A stretch of DNA of 64,000 nucleotides from Bacteriovoracaceae bacterium UBA3083 (GCA_002366565.1 DFBJ01000009.1:744195-808194), one strand, 5' to 3'; positions 8,491 through 17,748 are shown, counted from the stretch's first letter. Made by a program: numbers and translations. The notes: generated by a model from the letters alone, not told the origin.

Positions 8491-9042
8491 ATGAAAATAT
8501 TTATTTTATTAATTATGTTACTCGTCTCTCCGTATGCACTATCTATAAGTACTGGAGAGATTTTTTATAATGAGTATTCGTTGTATTATGAGAATACATC
8601 TTATGAAGTAAATTACTGCCATAAGAACCATGCCAGTTTATTAAAATTCTTAAAAAAGAATGGAGCAGATTTAAGTAATATAAAAGTCTTAGTTATTCAG
8701 CAGGATAAGACTAAACCTCGCTTAACACCACAGAATGGACTCTATGATAATAGTTATGCATGGCACGTTGTTCTCTTATATGATGGAACGGTTTATGATC
8801 TCAATGCAAAGTATAGTCATGAAGGTGTAGCTCTCGAGGACTATTTTCCTTACGTTCTTGGCTACGATACTAAAATGTCTGATGTCATGCTTAGGGTGTA
8901 TGAAGGAAATATGTTTTATTCATATTTCTATAATGAAGATGGTTCAAAGCGTAATTACAGACCTGGTGATTTTATAAAGAAATTCTTATCTGAAGATGCT
9001 CTATCTCCTCTAATTACTGCTTCTATGTTAAAGTGGTATTAA
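8491..9042 (+). CDS. Exported NTAQ1-like cysteine hydrolase candidate
   Basis: 183 residues with a signal peptide (about 1-18). The mature part has Cys43 in NYCHKN, His92 in AWHVVLL and Asp103 in TVYDLNA. The same order, spacing and flanking residues occur in eukaryotic protein N-terminal glutamine amidohydrolase NTAQ1 (Cys in CYCEEN, His in WDYHVVLL, Asp in YDLDT), a papain-fold enzyme that deamidates N-terminal Gln. I infer the same fold and triad. Export is unlike the cytosolic NTAQ1, so the substrate would be a periplasmic or external peptide, or prey protein. Its stop overlaps the start of the exporter gene downstream (TAATG). Confidence 0.6.
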   Translation: MKIFILLIMLLVSPYALSISTGEIFYNEYSLYYENTSYEVNYCHKNHASLLKFLKKNGADLSNIKVLVIQQDKTKPRLTPQNGLYDNSYAWHVVLLYDGTVYDLNAKYSHEGVALEDYFPYVLGYDTKMSDVMLRVYEGNMFYSYFYNEDGSKRNYRPGDFIKKFLSEDALSPLITASMLKWY

Positions 9043-9806
9043 TGGTTGATTTTTCATTACTTCAATATATTTTAATATTTGTTTTTGTTTCCTTTGCTGG
9101 CTTTGTTGATTCAATTGCTGGAGGAGGGGGACTGATTACTATTCCTACCTATATTGCCATGGGTGTTCCTGCTGAATTTATTCTGGGGACAAATAAGTTA
9201 GTGAGCACAAGTGGGGGGACGATAACTGTCCTTCGATATATCAAGAGTGGTGTGGTTGATTTTAAGGTTCTTATCTTTGGTATCATTACAGGCGTAATTG
9301 GTTCAATGCTTGGAGCTAATTTAGGAGCTTACTTAGATAGTAAGAAAATGACTTATATTCTTATTGTTATTGTTCCTGTTATTTTCATTCTAAATCACAT
9401 TAGAAGTAAAATCTCTAGAGATGAGGGGTATTTCTTATCAAAGAAAGTCCTGATTATTAGATGTTCAATTATAGGTCTAGTCATTGGGGCCTATGATGGC
9501 TTCTTTGGCCCTGGGACTGGGACCTTTTTAATTGTCGCTATGGTTCTATTTATGAATATGGATCTTCATAAGGCATCATCAAGCGCTCGTATGATTAATT
9601 TTACGAGCAATATCTCAGCATTCGTTGTTTTCTTAACTAAAGGTATGATCGCTTGGGAAGTGGCAACTGTTGCTATTGTGGCCAGTCTGATTGGGAATTA
9701 CCTTGGAAGTGGTTTTGTTGTAAAAGGTAATACTATGGTTATTAAAAAAGTTTTTAACTTTGTATTATTAGCTCTCTTAGCAAAGGCCATATACGATATT
9801 ATCTAG
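9042..9806 (+). CDS. TauE/SafE (TSUP) family anion exporter
   Basis: An integral membrane protein of about 254 residues with roughly eight hydrophobic segments. It has the two family repeats: the first contains GFVDSIAGGGGLITIPT with TNKL following, the second GAYDGFFGPGTGTFL. TSUP proteins move sulfite, sulfonates or other small organic anions. Start taken at the ATG overlapping the preceding stop (TAATG) rather than the upstream GTG at 9033. No sulfur metabolism gene lies beside it, so the substrate cannot be named. Confidence 0.88.
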   Translation: MVDFSLLQYILIFVFVSFAGFVDSIAGGGGLITIPTYIAMGVPAEFILGTNKLVSTSGGTITVLRYIKSGVVDFKVLIFGIITGVIGSMLGANLGAYLDSKKMTYILIVIVPVIFILNHIRSKISRDEGYFLSKKVLIIRCSIIGLVIGAYDGFFGPGTGTFLIVAMVLFMNMDLHKASSSARMINFTSNISAFVVFLTKGMIAWEVATVAIVASLIGNYLGSGFVVKGNTMVIKKVFNFVLLALLAKAIYDII

Positions 9807-9816
9807 TCTTAATTAT

Positions 9817-10785
9817 TTAATTTAAAACCGATTCAGATATTTCCTGATCAAGCACCCATTCTATGACTTCATGAAATTGATCTATTGTTTTAGCCTTCTT
9901 TATCTTCTTATACACTTTGTGCTCCTCTTCAAAGATATCTTTGAAGTAGAGCCAGTGCTCTCTCATTCTTTGTAAATAGTCAGACTTTGCATTTTCTCTA
10001 TTGAGATATTCATAACTCATTATCTTATGCATCTGAATGAATTTAGCTCTATACTTTTGTTCATTATAACTATCTCCTCTTATCTGAGAAAGTAGTGCTG
10101 GATTTGAAAGAGCTGCTCTGCCTATCATCCATCTTTTGACTTGTGGCATGCGAGTAGAGAGTCGGTTAAAATCCTCTACAGACTTAATATCTCCGTTGTA
10201 GCAAGGGACTGTATTTAATAAAGGAAGGCACTCTTCAAAGCCTTCTATATCTACGTTACCTTTATAGATTTGTTTTCCAAGTCTAGCATGAATAGTAAAA
10301 TCGTTAATCTCTAGATCGTTAATGATTGGAATAATCTTTTTTATTTCGCTCTTACACTCTCTACCTAGTCTAATTTTTACTGTGAATTCAATTGGGCATT
10401 TCTCTTTTATTTCAGTTAAGAGTTTTTCGACTCTCTCCGGGTGAAGTAAAAGCCCTGAACCTTTAGTTCTATTGGCCACCATAGGGTAGGGACATCCCAT
10501 ATTTAAATTTACTTTCTTAACCCCAAGGTCTCTATGAATCTTGGCGACATGAATGAATTGATCAACTTCTTTTGTTAATATCTGAGATGTTGTTGGCATT
10601 TTATTTATGCTAAAGTCTGGATCATGGAGTTGTCTTTTATTGAGTTCTCCACTTTCTTTTGTCACGATGTAGGGTGAAATAGAAGAGTCAGCTCCACCAA
10701 ATGTGTCTTCAAGAGCATTTCTAAATATGTAGTTCGTTACTCCTCTTATTGGAGCTAGAACGAGGTGATGATCCGCTTTAAACAT
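9817..10785 (-). CDS. tRNA dihydrouridine synthase, Dus family
   Basis: FMN-dependent enzyme reducing uridine to dihydrouridine in tRNA. The N-terminus LVLAPIRGVTN matches the Dus barrel start (lAPM.GvTd). The catalytic Cys is in LNMGCPYPM, followed by KGSGLLL; VKIRLG, FTIHARLGKQ and MIGRAALSNP are the other FMN and phosphate contacts. Length 322 and the C-terminal helical part resemble DusC more than DusA or DusB, but I would not fix the subtype. Convergent with the TSUP gene. Confidence 0.9.
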   Translation of the reverse strand: MFKADHHLVLAPIRGVTNYIFRNALEDTFGGADSSISPYIVTKESGELNKRQLHDPDFSINKMPTTSQILTKEVDQFIHVAKIHRDLGVKKVNLNMGCPYPMVANRTKGSGLLLHPERVEKLLTEIKEKCPIEFTVKIRLGRECKSEIKKIIPIINDLEINDFTIHARLGKQIYKGNVDIEGFEECLPLLNTVPCYNGDIKSVEDFNRLSTRMPQVKRWMIGRAALSNPALLSQIRGDSYNEQKYRAKFIQMHKIMSYEYLNRENAKSDYLQRMREHWLYFKDIFEEEHKVYKKIKKAKTIDQFHEVIEWVLDQEISESVLN

Positions 10786-10900
10786 ACTTACAGCTACTCC
10801 TTAGTTGAACTATAGTCAATTGCTTTAGAATAAGCTTTTATACTGCATATATTTTACAAGTTAAGAGACTAACTGGCAGAGAACATGAAATCTTATATAC

Positions 10901-12073
10901 ATGACTAATTTCAAAGATTTAGGTGTTTCTGAGTCCATCCTAAAGGTGCTCAGATATAATGAACCGACAGCGATTCAAGCAAAGAGTATTCCTCCTATAT
11001 TAAAAGGAAGAGATCTTCTTGGTGTTGCTCAAACAGGAACAGGAAAAACTGCTTCATTTGCACTTCCATTAGTGCAAAAAATTATAACAGATAGAGTAAG
11101 TCTATCTAGTAAAGAAGTAAGAGTACTTATCATTGTGCCAACTAGAGAACTTGCTACTCAAATAGAACAGAATATAAAATCTTACTCTGAAGGACTTGGT
11201 GTAAAGACTACTGTTGCTATTGGTGGTGTGAACCGTGATGATCAAATTAAAAGCTTGGAAGAGGGAAGTGATTTTCTCATTGCTACACCTGGAAGACTTT
11301 TAGATTTTATTAGAGCTAAAAAGGTGAGCTTCTTTAAGTTGAGAGCACTTGTTCTCGATGAAGCTGATATGATGCTTGATTATGGCTTCTTGGATGATGT
11401 GAATACTATTATTGAGAACCTACCTGCAAATAGACAGACTATTATGTTCTCAGCAACTATGCCTAAGCTGATCTCCGACCTTGCAGACTCAAATCTTAAA
11501 AGGCCTGTTAAAATTGAAATTAGACCAGAGTCTACTGTCGCTAATAGAATTAGCGAAAAACTCTATCATGTATCTGAAGAGAATAAGAATTATCTTCTTT
11601 GTTCCCTTTTAGAGTCTTCAAAGGCGAAGAGAGTTATAATATTTTGCAAAGCTAAGTATAGTGTTCCTATCATTGTTTCTGCTCTAACTAAGAGTGGTAT
11701 TTCATGTACTGAGATACATAGCAATAGGTCTCAAAAAGAACGAGATCAAGCTATCTTTGACTTTAGTGAAGGTAATGTTCAAGTACTTGTCGCCACTGAT
11801 ATTGCTGCGAGAGGGATTGATGTAAGTAGCGTTAGTCACGTTATAAACTATAACTTGCCTGAAGATGCTAGTTACTACGTTCATAGAGTGGGAAGAACTG
11901 CGAGGGCCGGAAAAGATGGTGTCGCTATTTCACTTTGTATTCAAAAGGAAGTTCCACTTCTTAGAAATATTCAAAAGAAAATTGATAGGGAAATACCACT
12001 TGTGAGCGATAATCCATTTCATGAGGTTCTCGACTTATCATCAACTAAGAAGAGAGGGAGTGGTAGAAAATAA
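10901..12073 (+). CDS. DEAD-box RNA helicase, RhlE-like
   Basis: All core motifs are in order: Q motif (PTAIQAKSIPP), Walker A AQTGTGKT, PTRELA, TPGR, DEAD in VLDEADMMLD, SAT in MFSATMP, and motif VI HRVGRTARAG. The C-terminal tail is only a short basic stretch (TKKRGSGRK), unlike the long basic tails of RhlE or SrmB, so RNA specificity must come from elsewhere. Monocistronic. Convergent with rlmF, with only 4 bases between stops. A second helicase, DbpA, lies just beyond rlmF. Confidence 0.93.
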   Translation: MTNFKDLGVSESILKVLRYNEPTAIQAKSIPPILKGRDLLGVAQTGTGKTASFALPLVQKIITDRVSLSSKEVRVLIIVPTRELATQIEQNIKSYSEGLGVKTTVAIGGVNRDDQIKSLEEGSDFLIATPGRLLDFIRAKKVSFFKLRALVLDEADMMLDYGFLDDVNTIIENLPANRQTIMFSATMPKLISDLADSNLKRPVKIEIRPESTVANRISEKLYHVSEENKNYLLCSLLESSKAKRVIIFCKAKYSVPIIVSALTKSGISCTEIHSNRSQKERDQAIFDFSEGNVQVLVATDIAARGIDVSSVSHVINYNLPEDASYYVHRVGRTARAGKDGVAISLCIQKEVPLLRNIQKKIDREIPLVSDNPFHEVLDLSSTKKRGSGRK

Positions 12074-12077
12074 TATT

Positions 12078-13055
12078 CTACTTACTCCACTTCTTTGACC
12101 ATGTTTCTTTTTGTGCGTCATTTTGAAAAGTCCAAGCGACTATTCTACTTTCTTTATTCCCATGTTGCATATTAAGAGTTCTATACTCTTCAACTTGTGA
12201 ATCTTTTAATAGTCCGTAGATAGTATCTAGGTTACTTGCCTTAGAGACGAGAACAGTAAACCAAAGAACATTAGGCTTTTTATGAGCACTTTGTTGGATC
12301 ATACTTTTAATAAATTCTACTTCTCCGCCAGGAAAAATTAATTCATTATGGTTTCCACCAAAAGTATTCTGATTCTTATTATGTTGAGCAATCTCTTGAC
12401 CATTTTTCTTAGCACTTCTTTCTAAGTTTTTAACTTTGGTTTGAGCTGCTAATTCTGCTTCTTCTTCTGATGCATGAAATGGAGGATTACACATTGTGAA
12501 GTCAAACTTTTCACCAGATTGGACCATATTATCAAAGATATTACTTTTTTCTGGTTGGAAACGAAGCTTAATAGCACCCATTTTTATATTCTTATTTGCT
12601 TTAACAATACTTTTTGATGAGTTCACTGAGTCTGAATCAATATCAGAGCCAACAAATTTCCATCCATATGTTCTATTACCAATAAGTGGGTAGATACACG
12701 AAGCGCCAACTCCAATATCTAAACCTTTCACACTTTCACCAGTAGGGATTTCTTCATTATTTGTAGAGCTTAGGAGGTCTGCAATTAAATGAATATAATC
12801 AGCTCTTCCTGGAACAGGAGGACATAAGTGACCTTTAGGAACATTCCACTTTTCAACACCATAATAGTGATGAAGAAGAGATTTGTTTAATAAGTTTATG
12901 GCCTCTGGCTTCGAAAAATTAATGGAGAGTTCTCCATTTTGCTTTGTAGTGACAAACTTTTCTAGCTCTGGAGTGCTTTTGATAAGAACATTAAAATCGT
13001 ATTTTTCGTTATGTAGGCTTCTTGGGTGAAGTCCCTTATTTTTTTCATTTTTCAT
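12078..13055 (-). CDS. rlmF: 23S rRNA (adenine1618-N6)-methyltransferase RlmF
   Basis: SAM-dependent methylation of A1618 in 23S rRNA. The N-terminal LHPRSLHNEKYDFNVLI and CPPVPGRADYIHLIADLL match RlmF/YbiN closely. The SAM site is GLDIGVGASCIYP and the catalytic motif is NPPF in FTMCNPPFHAS. Start set at the ATG (13055) because E. coli RlmF also has only about seven residues before LHPR; an in-frame GTG at 13073 is possible and neither start has a clear Shine-Dalgarno. Divergent from dbpA, whose product acts on the same ribosomal subunit. Confidence 0.93.
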   Translation of the reverse strand: MKNEKNKGLHPRSLHNEKYDFNVLIKSTPELEKFVTTKQNGELSINFSKPEAINLLNKSLLHHYYGVEKWNVPKGHLCPPVPGRADYIHLIADLLSSTNNEEIPTGESVKGLDIGVGASCIYPLIGNRTYGWKFVGSDIDSDSVNSSKSIVKANKNIKMGAIKLRFQPEKSNIFDNMVQSGEKFDFTMCNPPFHASEEEAELAAQTKVKNLERSAKKNGQEIAQHNKNQNTFGGNHNELIFPGGEVEFIKSMIQQSAHKKPNVLWFTVLVSKASNLDTIYGLLKDSQVEEYRTLNMQHGNKESRIVAWTFQNDAQKETWSKKWSK

Positions 13056-13156
13056 AGTTTTCGATACTAACACAAAAAGAATCTTAATTACCTATTATTT
13101 TACACGCCCATAGTCATTTCTGTGGAGATTGGTTTAGCCTCATGCTATGGTCCAGC

Positions 13157-14536
13157 ATGGAATTTAAACAACTTAATTTATCTAATGAACTTATCGAAAA
13201 TTTAAACAGTCTTGGCTTCACTGCAATGACTCCTATCCAGGAAGAAAGTCTCCCTGTAATCCTTGAAGGCGCTGATATTATTGGTCAAGCTAAGACAGGA
13301 AGTGGGAAAACTGCTGCTTTTGGCCTTGGTGTACTTAATTCTCTTAACTTAAAAAGCTCAAGACCACAGTCTTTGATACTTTGCCCTACAAGAGAGCTAG
13401 CTGATCAAGTGGCCAAGGAAATAAGACGTCTTGCAAGACTTACGAGTAATGTAAAGGTCACTACCATTTGTGGTGGAACAAGTGAGTATCATCAAATACG
13501 CTCTCTTGCTCATGGATCACATATTATTGTAGGAACTCCTGGTCGTGTTTTAAAATTCTTAAAAGATGATCACTTTGATATCAGTGAAATTACATCTCTT
13601 GTATTAGATGAAGCTGATCGAATGTTAGATATGGGATTCTATGACCCAATTCGTGAAATAGAAACTTTCCTACCTCTTGAAGGAAGACAGACGTTGCTTT
13701 TTTCCGCAACTTATCCTGATGAGATTATGGAACTTAGTAGTGCTCTTCAAAATGCCCCGAAATTTGTCAAAGTAGACTCTGAGCATGAAGAAAACTCAAT
13801 TGAACAAATCTTTTTTGAATTAAACTCCCATAAAGAGAAACTAGAGCTTCTTTCAAAACTTCTCGCTAAGTATAACCCTGAGTCGACAGTCGTTTTTTGT
13901 AAAACAAAGAGGACTTGTGATGAAGTCGCTGACTTTTTAAAAAAGGAGCAGATCTCTGCGCTCGCTATTCACGGCGATCACGAACAGAAGGATCGTACAT
14001 TAGCACTTTCAAAGTTTTCAAACAGAAGTTGTCTTGTTCTTGTTGCAACAGATGTAGCCGCAAGAGGAATTGATGTGAAAGATTTGGGGCTTGTTGTGAA
14101 TTTTGATATCTCTACTGACCCTGAAGTTCATGTTCATAGAATTGGTCGTACAGGGAGAATTGGCAAAGAAGGTCTTGCTCTTAGTTTATTTATCTCTAAA
14201 GAACTCTATAAAGTTGAAGCTATTGAAGACTATACTGATACAGCTGCAAAAATAACGCATATTGATGAATTTATTGAAGCTGATACTCCTTATTCAATGA
14301 TTCCACCTATGACAACGATCTATATTAGCGGTGGTAAGAAAGATAAAATTAGACCTGGAGACATTGTTGGCGCTATTATAGGAACTTCTGGAATTGCTGC
14401 TGAAGATATTGGTGACATAAATGTTATGAATATTTTAAGTTACGTAGCGGTTAGTTCTGATAAGGTCCAAGATGTTATCAATGGACTCTCTAATGGAAAA
14501 ATTAAAAAGAGAAGGTTTAGAATCGGTCTTGCCTAA
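13157..14536 (+). CDS. dbpA: ATP-dependent RNA helicase DbpA
   Basis: DEAD-box helicase acting late in 50S assembly near the peptidyl transferase centre. The core has AKTGSGKTAAF, PTRELA, DEAD in VLDEADRMLD, LLFSATYP and HRIGRTGRIG. The C-terminal 75 residues are the DbpA RNA-binding domain, an RRM fold that recognises hairpin 92 of 23S rRNA: IYISGGKKDKIRPGDIVGAI and KIKKRRFRIGLA align with E. coli DbpA. The start at 13157 (MEFKQLNL) matches the family N-terminus better than the ATG at 13142; both lack a good Shine-Dalgarno. Confidence 0.94.
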   Translation: MEFKQLNLSNELIENLNSLGFTAMTPIQEESLPVILEGADIIGQAKTGSGKTAAFGLGVLNSLNLKSSRPQSLILCPTRELADQVAKEIRRLARLTSNVKVTTICGGTSEYHQIRSLAHGSHIIVGTPGRVLKFLKDDHFDISEITSLVLDEADRMLDMGFYDPIREIETFLPLEGRQTLLFSATYPDEIMELSSALQNAPKFVKVDSEHEENSIEQIFFELNSHKEKLELLSKLLAKYNPESTVVFCKTKRTCDEVADFLKKEQISALAIHGDHEQKDRTLALSKFSNRSCLVLVATDVAARGIDVKDLGLVVNFDISTDPEVHVHRIGRTGRIGKEGLALSLFISKELYKVEAIEDYTDTAAKITHIDEFIEADTPYSMIPPMTTIYISGGKKDKIRPGDIVGAIIGTSGIAAEDIGDINVMNILSYVAVSSDKVQDVINGLSNGKIKKRRFRIGLA

Positions 14537-14637
14537 TATACTTTTGTGCAATGCCGTGAGTCTTGAAAAGTCGTGCAGAGCTTTCCTCTCTTTGATATGT
14601 TTTATGTAATTATAAACTGTTACATAGGACTATGACG

Positions 14638-15180
14638 ATGAGAAGGATCTTAGCAATTTGTCTTACATTATTTTTTGCAACTTCTACGTTTGCAAACTCT
14701 GAGGCCCTAAACCACTGGGTTCTCGATGGAAAATACCATAAAAATGGTAGTCTTGTTATCAAGAAGCATGAAGCTTTTGAACATGATTTCCTAGTTAATA
14801 TTGATTATAAATTAAAACCTAAAGGGATCATTGGAAGGCTTCTTAAAAAGTTCATGAAGGGTTCTTATGTACTTTCTTTTCCAGAGGCAATGGAAACAGA
14901 ACAAGGTTACTATGACTTAAAGAATATTGGTCCAATAGAAATTGCTAATGAAGATAAAGTAGCAACAATGAAGTATGTTGGACAAGTTGATAAAGACGGT
15001 TACCAAGGTGCACATAAGGTTGAGATAAGATCAAAGTCTACAGTTAGCTCTGACTATCCAAATGGAAAATGGCATATGTTCTTATATTACCATCCATCGG
15101 TTCTCTCTATGGGGATTTTTAGAACAGAAATCTTTTACCATGGGAAATATAACTACCAAATCATTTCTAAGCTTAGATAA
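14638..15180 (+). CDS. Exported protein of unknown function
   Basis: About 180 residues with a signal peptide MRRILAICLTLFFATSTFA. AGGA lies 8 bases before the ATG at 14638, so this start is preferred to the ATG at 14632. The mature part is beta-rich, with several aromatic-ending strands (KWHMFLYYHPS, TEIFYHGKYNYQ), and could be a small lipocalin-like or beta-sandwich fold, but I see no diagnostic motif. Monocistronic and followed by a strong terminator. Confidence 0.75.
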   Translation: MRRILAICLTLFFATSTFANSEALNHWVLDGKYHKNGSLVIKKHEAFEHDFLVNIDYKLKPKGIIGRLLKKFMKGSYVLSFPEAMETEQGYYDLKNIGPIEIANEDKVATMKYVGQVDKDGYQGAHKVEIRSKSTVSSDYPNGKWHMFLYYHPSVLSMGIFRTEIFYHGKYNYQIISKLR

Positions 15181-15185
15181 AATAT

Positions 15186-15210
15186 AAGGTGCCTTAGGCA
15201 CCTTTTTTTT
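15186..15210 (+). terminator. Rho-independent terminator
   Basis: Perfect 8-bp stem AAGGTGCC/GGCACCTT (15186-15193 with 15197-15204), 3-base loop TTA, then an uninterrupted T run to 15210. It ends the exported-protein gene at 14638-15180. With its A-rich left flank it may also serve the convergent yaeQ. Confidence 0.93.
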
Positions 15211-15212
15211 GG

Positions 15213-15746
15213 CTAAATTTTCCTTTGATACTTATAATGAATAGTTCTTTGATCATTTGATAGGTAGATTGAGTCATCTTCAATTGTACAAGAAAGCTTC
15301 ATACTCTTACTTACCAATTCAATAATATTCTCTTCACTTAAATTTTCTAAATGAAAGATATTAACTTTATCGTGTGGAACTTTGTCTTTTATTTTTTCAA
15401 ACCATTGCTCAGCTGTATTTTTCTTCGTCGTAAATATTGTGACTTTATGAGATTTTCCAGCAGCTTGCTTTATTCTCTTTTCATCAGGTTCGCCCATCTC
15501 AATCCAGTGAACAATTTGACCTGTAAGATCTTTTTCCCATAATTCAGGCTCATCTGTTGAGCTGAGTCCTTTAGTGAATTCGAGGTTTTGATTGGCGCAA
15601 AGGAGAAAGCAGATAAGTCTATTCATCATTCTTTCTTCATTCTCAGAAGGATGCTTGGCCATAGTTAAAGAAAAATCATCATAGTAGTGATTGTTTAGAT
15701 TCGAGTAGATTATTTCAGCTTTATATATTGTTGAACTCTTTGCCAC
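15213..15746 (-). CDS. yaeQ: YaeQ family protein
   Basis: 177 residues matching YaeQ, a family with a PD-(D/E)XK nuclease-like fold first noticed as a suppressor of RfaH loss in E. coli; its biochemical role is unsettled. Diagnostic segments: YKAEIIYSNLNNHYYDDFSL near the start, HPSENEERMMNRLICF, and WIEMGEPDEKRIKQA, which carries the conserved acidic and lysine residues. It ends 3 bases from a strong terminator of the convergent gene. The GST-like gene starts upstream on the same strand, 9 bases away, so the two are probably co-transcribed. Confidence 0.88.
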   Translation of the reverse strand: MAKSSTIYKAEIIYSNLNNHYYDDFSLTMAKHPSENEERMMNRLICFLLCANQNLEFTKGLSSTDEPELWEKDLTGQIVHWIEMGEPDEKRIKQAAGKSHKVTIFTTKKNTAEQWFEKIKDKVPHDKVNIFHLENLSEENIIELVSKSMKLSCTIEDDSIYLSNDQRTIHYKYQRKI

Positions 15747-15755
15747 TTACTATTC

Positions 15756-16385
15756 CTAGATCTTGTTATTAAATTGTTTTTTAACTTCTGCGATACAATC
15801 TCTCGTTGAGATTTTTTTCTTCCACTTTAATATATTAGGAAAGCTATCATATGACATCTCTAATAGATCCATCTGTTCTATATATGCATAGGCACATAGA
15901 TCGGCAATAGATAGCTCATCTAATGCTATAAAGTCTCTTTTAGATAGTTCTTTTTCTAGTATCTTTAATTGAATTGCACAGAATTTTTCGGCTTCTAAGC
16001 ATGCCGGTTGATTTATACCTGAAATATTATGATCTCTTTTAAAAACTTTTTCAAAGTATAAAGTATTAAGACTCTTACCTAAGTGATTCGTGAAAAATTC
16101 CATCCACTGATCAACTTGTGCCTTCTTGAAGTTATCTCTAGGTAGAAGGGGAGTATCTGATATGTCTGCAAGATATCTACAGATTGCATTTGATTCAAAT
16201 AGAAAGTTTTCATTATGCTCAATGACTGGAACTTTTCCGGTTGGATTCATTTTAAGAAAATCATCTGTACGATTTTCTCTTTGTAGTAAATCAACTGTAA
16301 TAAATTTATAAGGGATATTTAATTCTTGAGCTACGTAGAGGACTTTCTTGTTGTTTTGTGTGTTGTAGCCATATATCTTCAGCAT
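15756..16385 (-). CDS. Glutathione S-transferase family protein
   Basis: 209 residues with an N-terminal thioredoxin-like domain (about 1-80) and an all-helical C-terminal domain (about 90-205). MNPTGKVPVIEHNENFLFESNAICRYLA is the conserved region with cis-Pro and the Glu-Ser pair that binds the gamma-glutamyl group; the N-terminal catalytic position has Thr/Asn (YGYNTQNNKK) rather than an obvious Ser or Cys. Followed 9 bases later by yaeQ. Glutathione use in this organism is supported by the frmA-frmB pair elsewhere in the window. Confidence 0.87.
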   Translation of the reverse strand: MLKIYGYNTQNNKKVLYVAQELNIPYKFITVDLLQRENRTDDFLKMNPTGKVPVIEHNENFLFESNAICRYLADISDTPLLPRDNFKKAQVDQWMEFFTNHLGKSLNTLYFEKVFKRDHNISGINQPACLEAEKFCAIQLKILEKELSKRDFIALDELSIADLCAYAYIEQMDLLEMSYDSFPNILKWKKKISTRDCIAEVKKQFNNKI

Positions 16386-16439
16386 TAAGAGCTCCTTTTT
16401 TTAAAGGATTCTAATACTGAAGATTATGAAAAGCTAGTT

Positions 16440-16910
16440 TTAGTTACAGTATGAGTGGTCTAGTTCTTTTACTTTTGAAGACCAACCTTTAAAGCCTAAT
16501 TTCACATTGAACATTTTCTCAAAACCTTCTTCAATTAGGTCTAAGTCAGTTCTCTTTAGTAGGTGAAATCTACTGTCGTAGCAAGATATATCATATCTTT
16601 GTTTTTCTTTTTTTATATATTCATAATGTGATTGTAGGCTTGAATGTGAAATCGCATCACTGCTAAGACGAGTATAAACACCTTCATGCAACTCCTCTCC
16701 AAGGTATAGGTCATCAAGAAGTCTTACTTCAACATTTGACAATTGATCACATAATTCGGCATTCGGATCTTCTTTTTTGATTTCTACAATTCTTTCATTA
16801 ATCGCTTTCTTGTAGCAAGTGATGAACTCTTCTGGAGTCATCTCTCCTGCTAGGATTGAGCTACCACTTAATAATATTGATCCAATAATAAAAGCTTTTT
16901 TAAGATTCAT
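16440..16910 (-). CDS. Exported protein of unknown function
   Basis: 156 residues with a signal peptide (about 1-22, ending SSILAG). The mature part is acidic and helical, with four cysteines (FITC, AELC, DISC, HSYC) that could form two disulfides. I recognise no family. Just upstream of the start, on the minus strand, GAGGGAAACT gives a good Shine-Dalgarno, and an 8-bp hairpin sits 14 bases before the ATG. Confidence 0.7.
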   Translation of the reverse strand: MNLKKAFIIGSILLSGSSILAGEMTPEEFITCYKKAINERIVEIKKEDPNAELCDQLSNVEVRLLDDLYLGEELHEGVYTRLSSDAISHSSLQSHYEYIKKEKQRYDISCYDSRFHLLKRTDLDLIEEGFEKMFNVKLGFKGWSSKVKELDHSYCN

Positions 16911-16923
16911 AGTTTCCCTCTCT

Positions 16924-16945
16924 GCTAAATACGTTTTTATTTAGC
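16924..16945 (-). promoter_or_regulatory. Hairpin in the leader of the exported protein gene
   Basis: Perfect inverted repeat GCTAAATA/TATTTAGC (16924-16931 with 16938-16945) with a 6-base centre, directly upstream of the Shine-Dalgarno of the minus-strand gene starting at 16910. It could be an operator or an RNA leader structure. No function can be assigned by eye. Confidence 0.3.
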
Positions 16946-17035
16946 TTAACAGGGATCTGAAATAAATCTTGATGGATTGTAATTTATACTAGGCCGTATA
17001 TCATTTTGACAACGGCTTTAGGTAAGTGAATTCGG

Positions 17036-17650
17036 CTACTTAAGCCTATATGGCATATTTGTATTCTTATTTAAGGCAACATTCGTTCCTAGGATCTGAG
17101 TAACATTCTCCCCATCTGCTAGTAGAGAGACATTCACCTGGCTATGTACTGGTGTGTACTTAAAGCTAAATACTTTATCTTCAATTTGAGATCTGAGTGT
17201 AGATGGTCTAAAAACTGTGTCATCAGAGCTGTAAGACTTTGTGTTCCAAAAACTAAATGAAATTGGTCTTGAGAATTGGTTTGCCCACCCAATAGAGTAT
17301 TTTGCATCATTTAGATCGAATTTTATATCACTCTTACATTCTTTAGTAGGCTTAAAGATTCCAGTGACTTCAAGGTATTGTTTCTTTGATAGAGAAAGCG
17401 TGTGCTTTGTAAGTCCATTTCTCTGGTCTTTATTTGTAACTTTTAAATCTATATCTTTATATTCAGTGTTGTACTCAGCAGAGTCACTCCAGACTACTTT
17501 TTCATAACGACAGGCCAGTGTAAGTGTGGCCTTAATATTGAGTGTATCTTTATTAGTATAGAACTCTATGCTAAATGGATTCACTGTTGTTGAAGCCGCA
17601 AATGTATTTATTGATAGTATCAAGAGACAAGCTACTTTCAAAAACTTCAT
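17036..17650 (-). CDS. Exported protein of unknown function
   Basis: 204 residues with a signal peptide (1-18, ending NTFAA). The mature part alternates polar and hydrophobic residues as in a beta-sandwich, and has a Cys pair (LACRYE and KECKSD). DDTVFRPSTLRSQIEDKVFSF is the most distinctive stretch. I recognise no family. GGGTAATTT precedes the ATG on the minus strand. Separated from the preceding exported-protein gene by about 125 bases. Confidence 0.7.
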   Translation of the reverse strand: MKFLKVACLLILSINTFAASTTVNPFSIEFYTNKDTLNIKATLTLACRYEKVVWSDSAEYNTEYKDIDLKVTNKDQRNGLTKHTLSLSKKQYLEVTGIFKPTKECKSDIKFDLNDAKYSIGWANQFSRPISFSFWNTKSYSSDDTVFRPSTLRSQIEDKVFSFKYTPVHSQVNVSLLADGENVTQILGTNVALNKNTNMPYRLK

Positions 17651-17748
17651 AAATTACCCTTTTTATTCAATATAATCATCAATTTATGGATTAGTTAATA
17701 CTTATTTAATGTAATGAAAATAATTCAAACTTCTGTTAGAGTGGCTTT

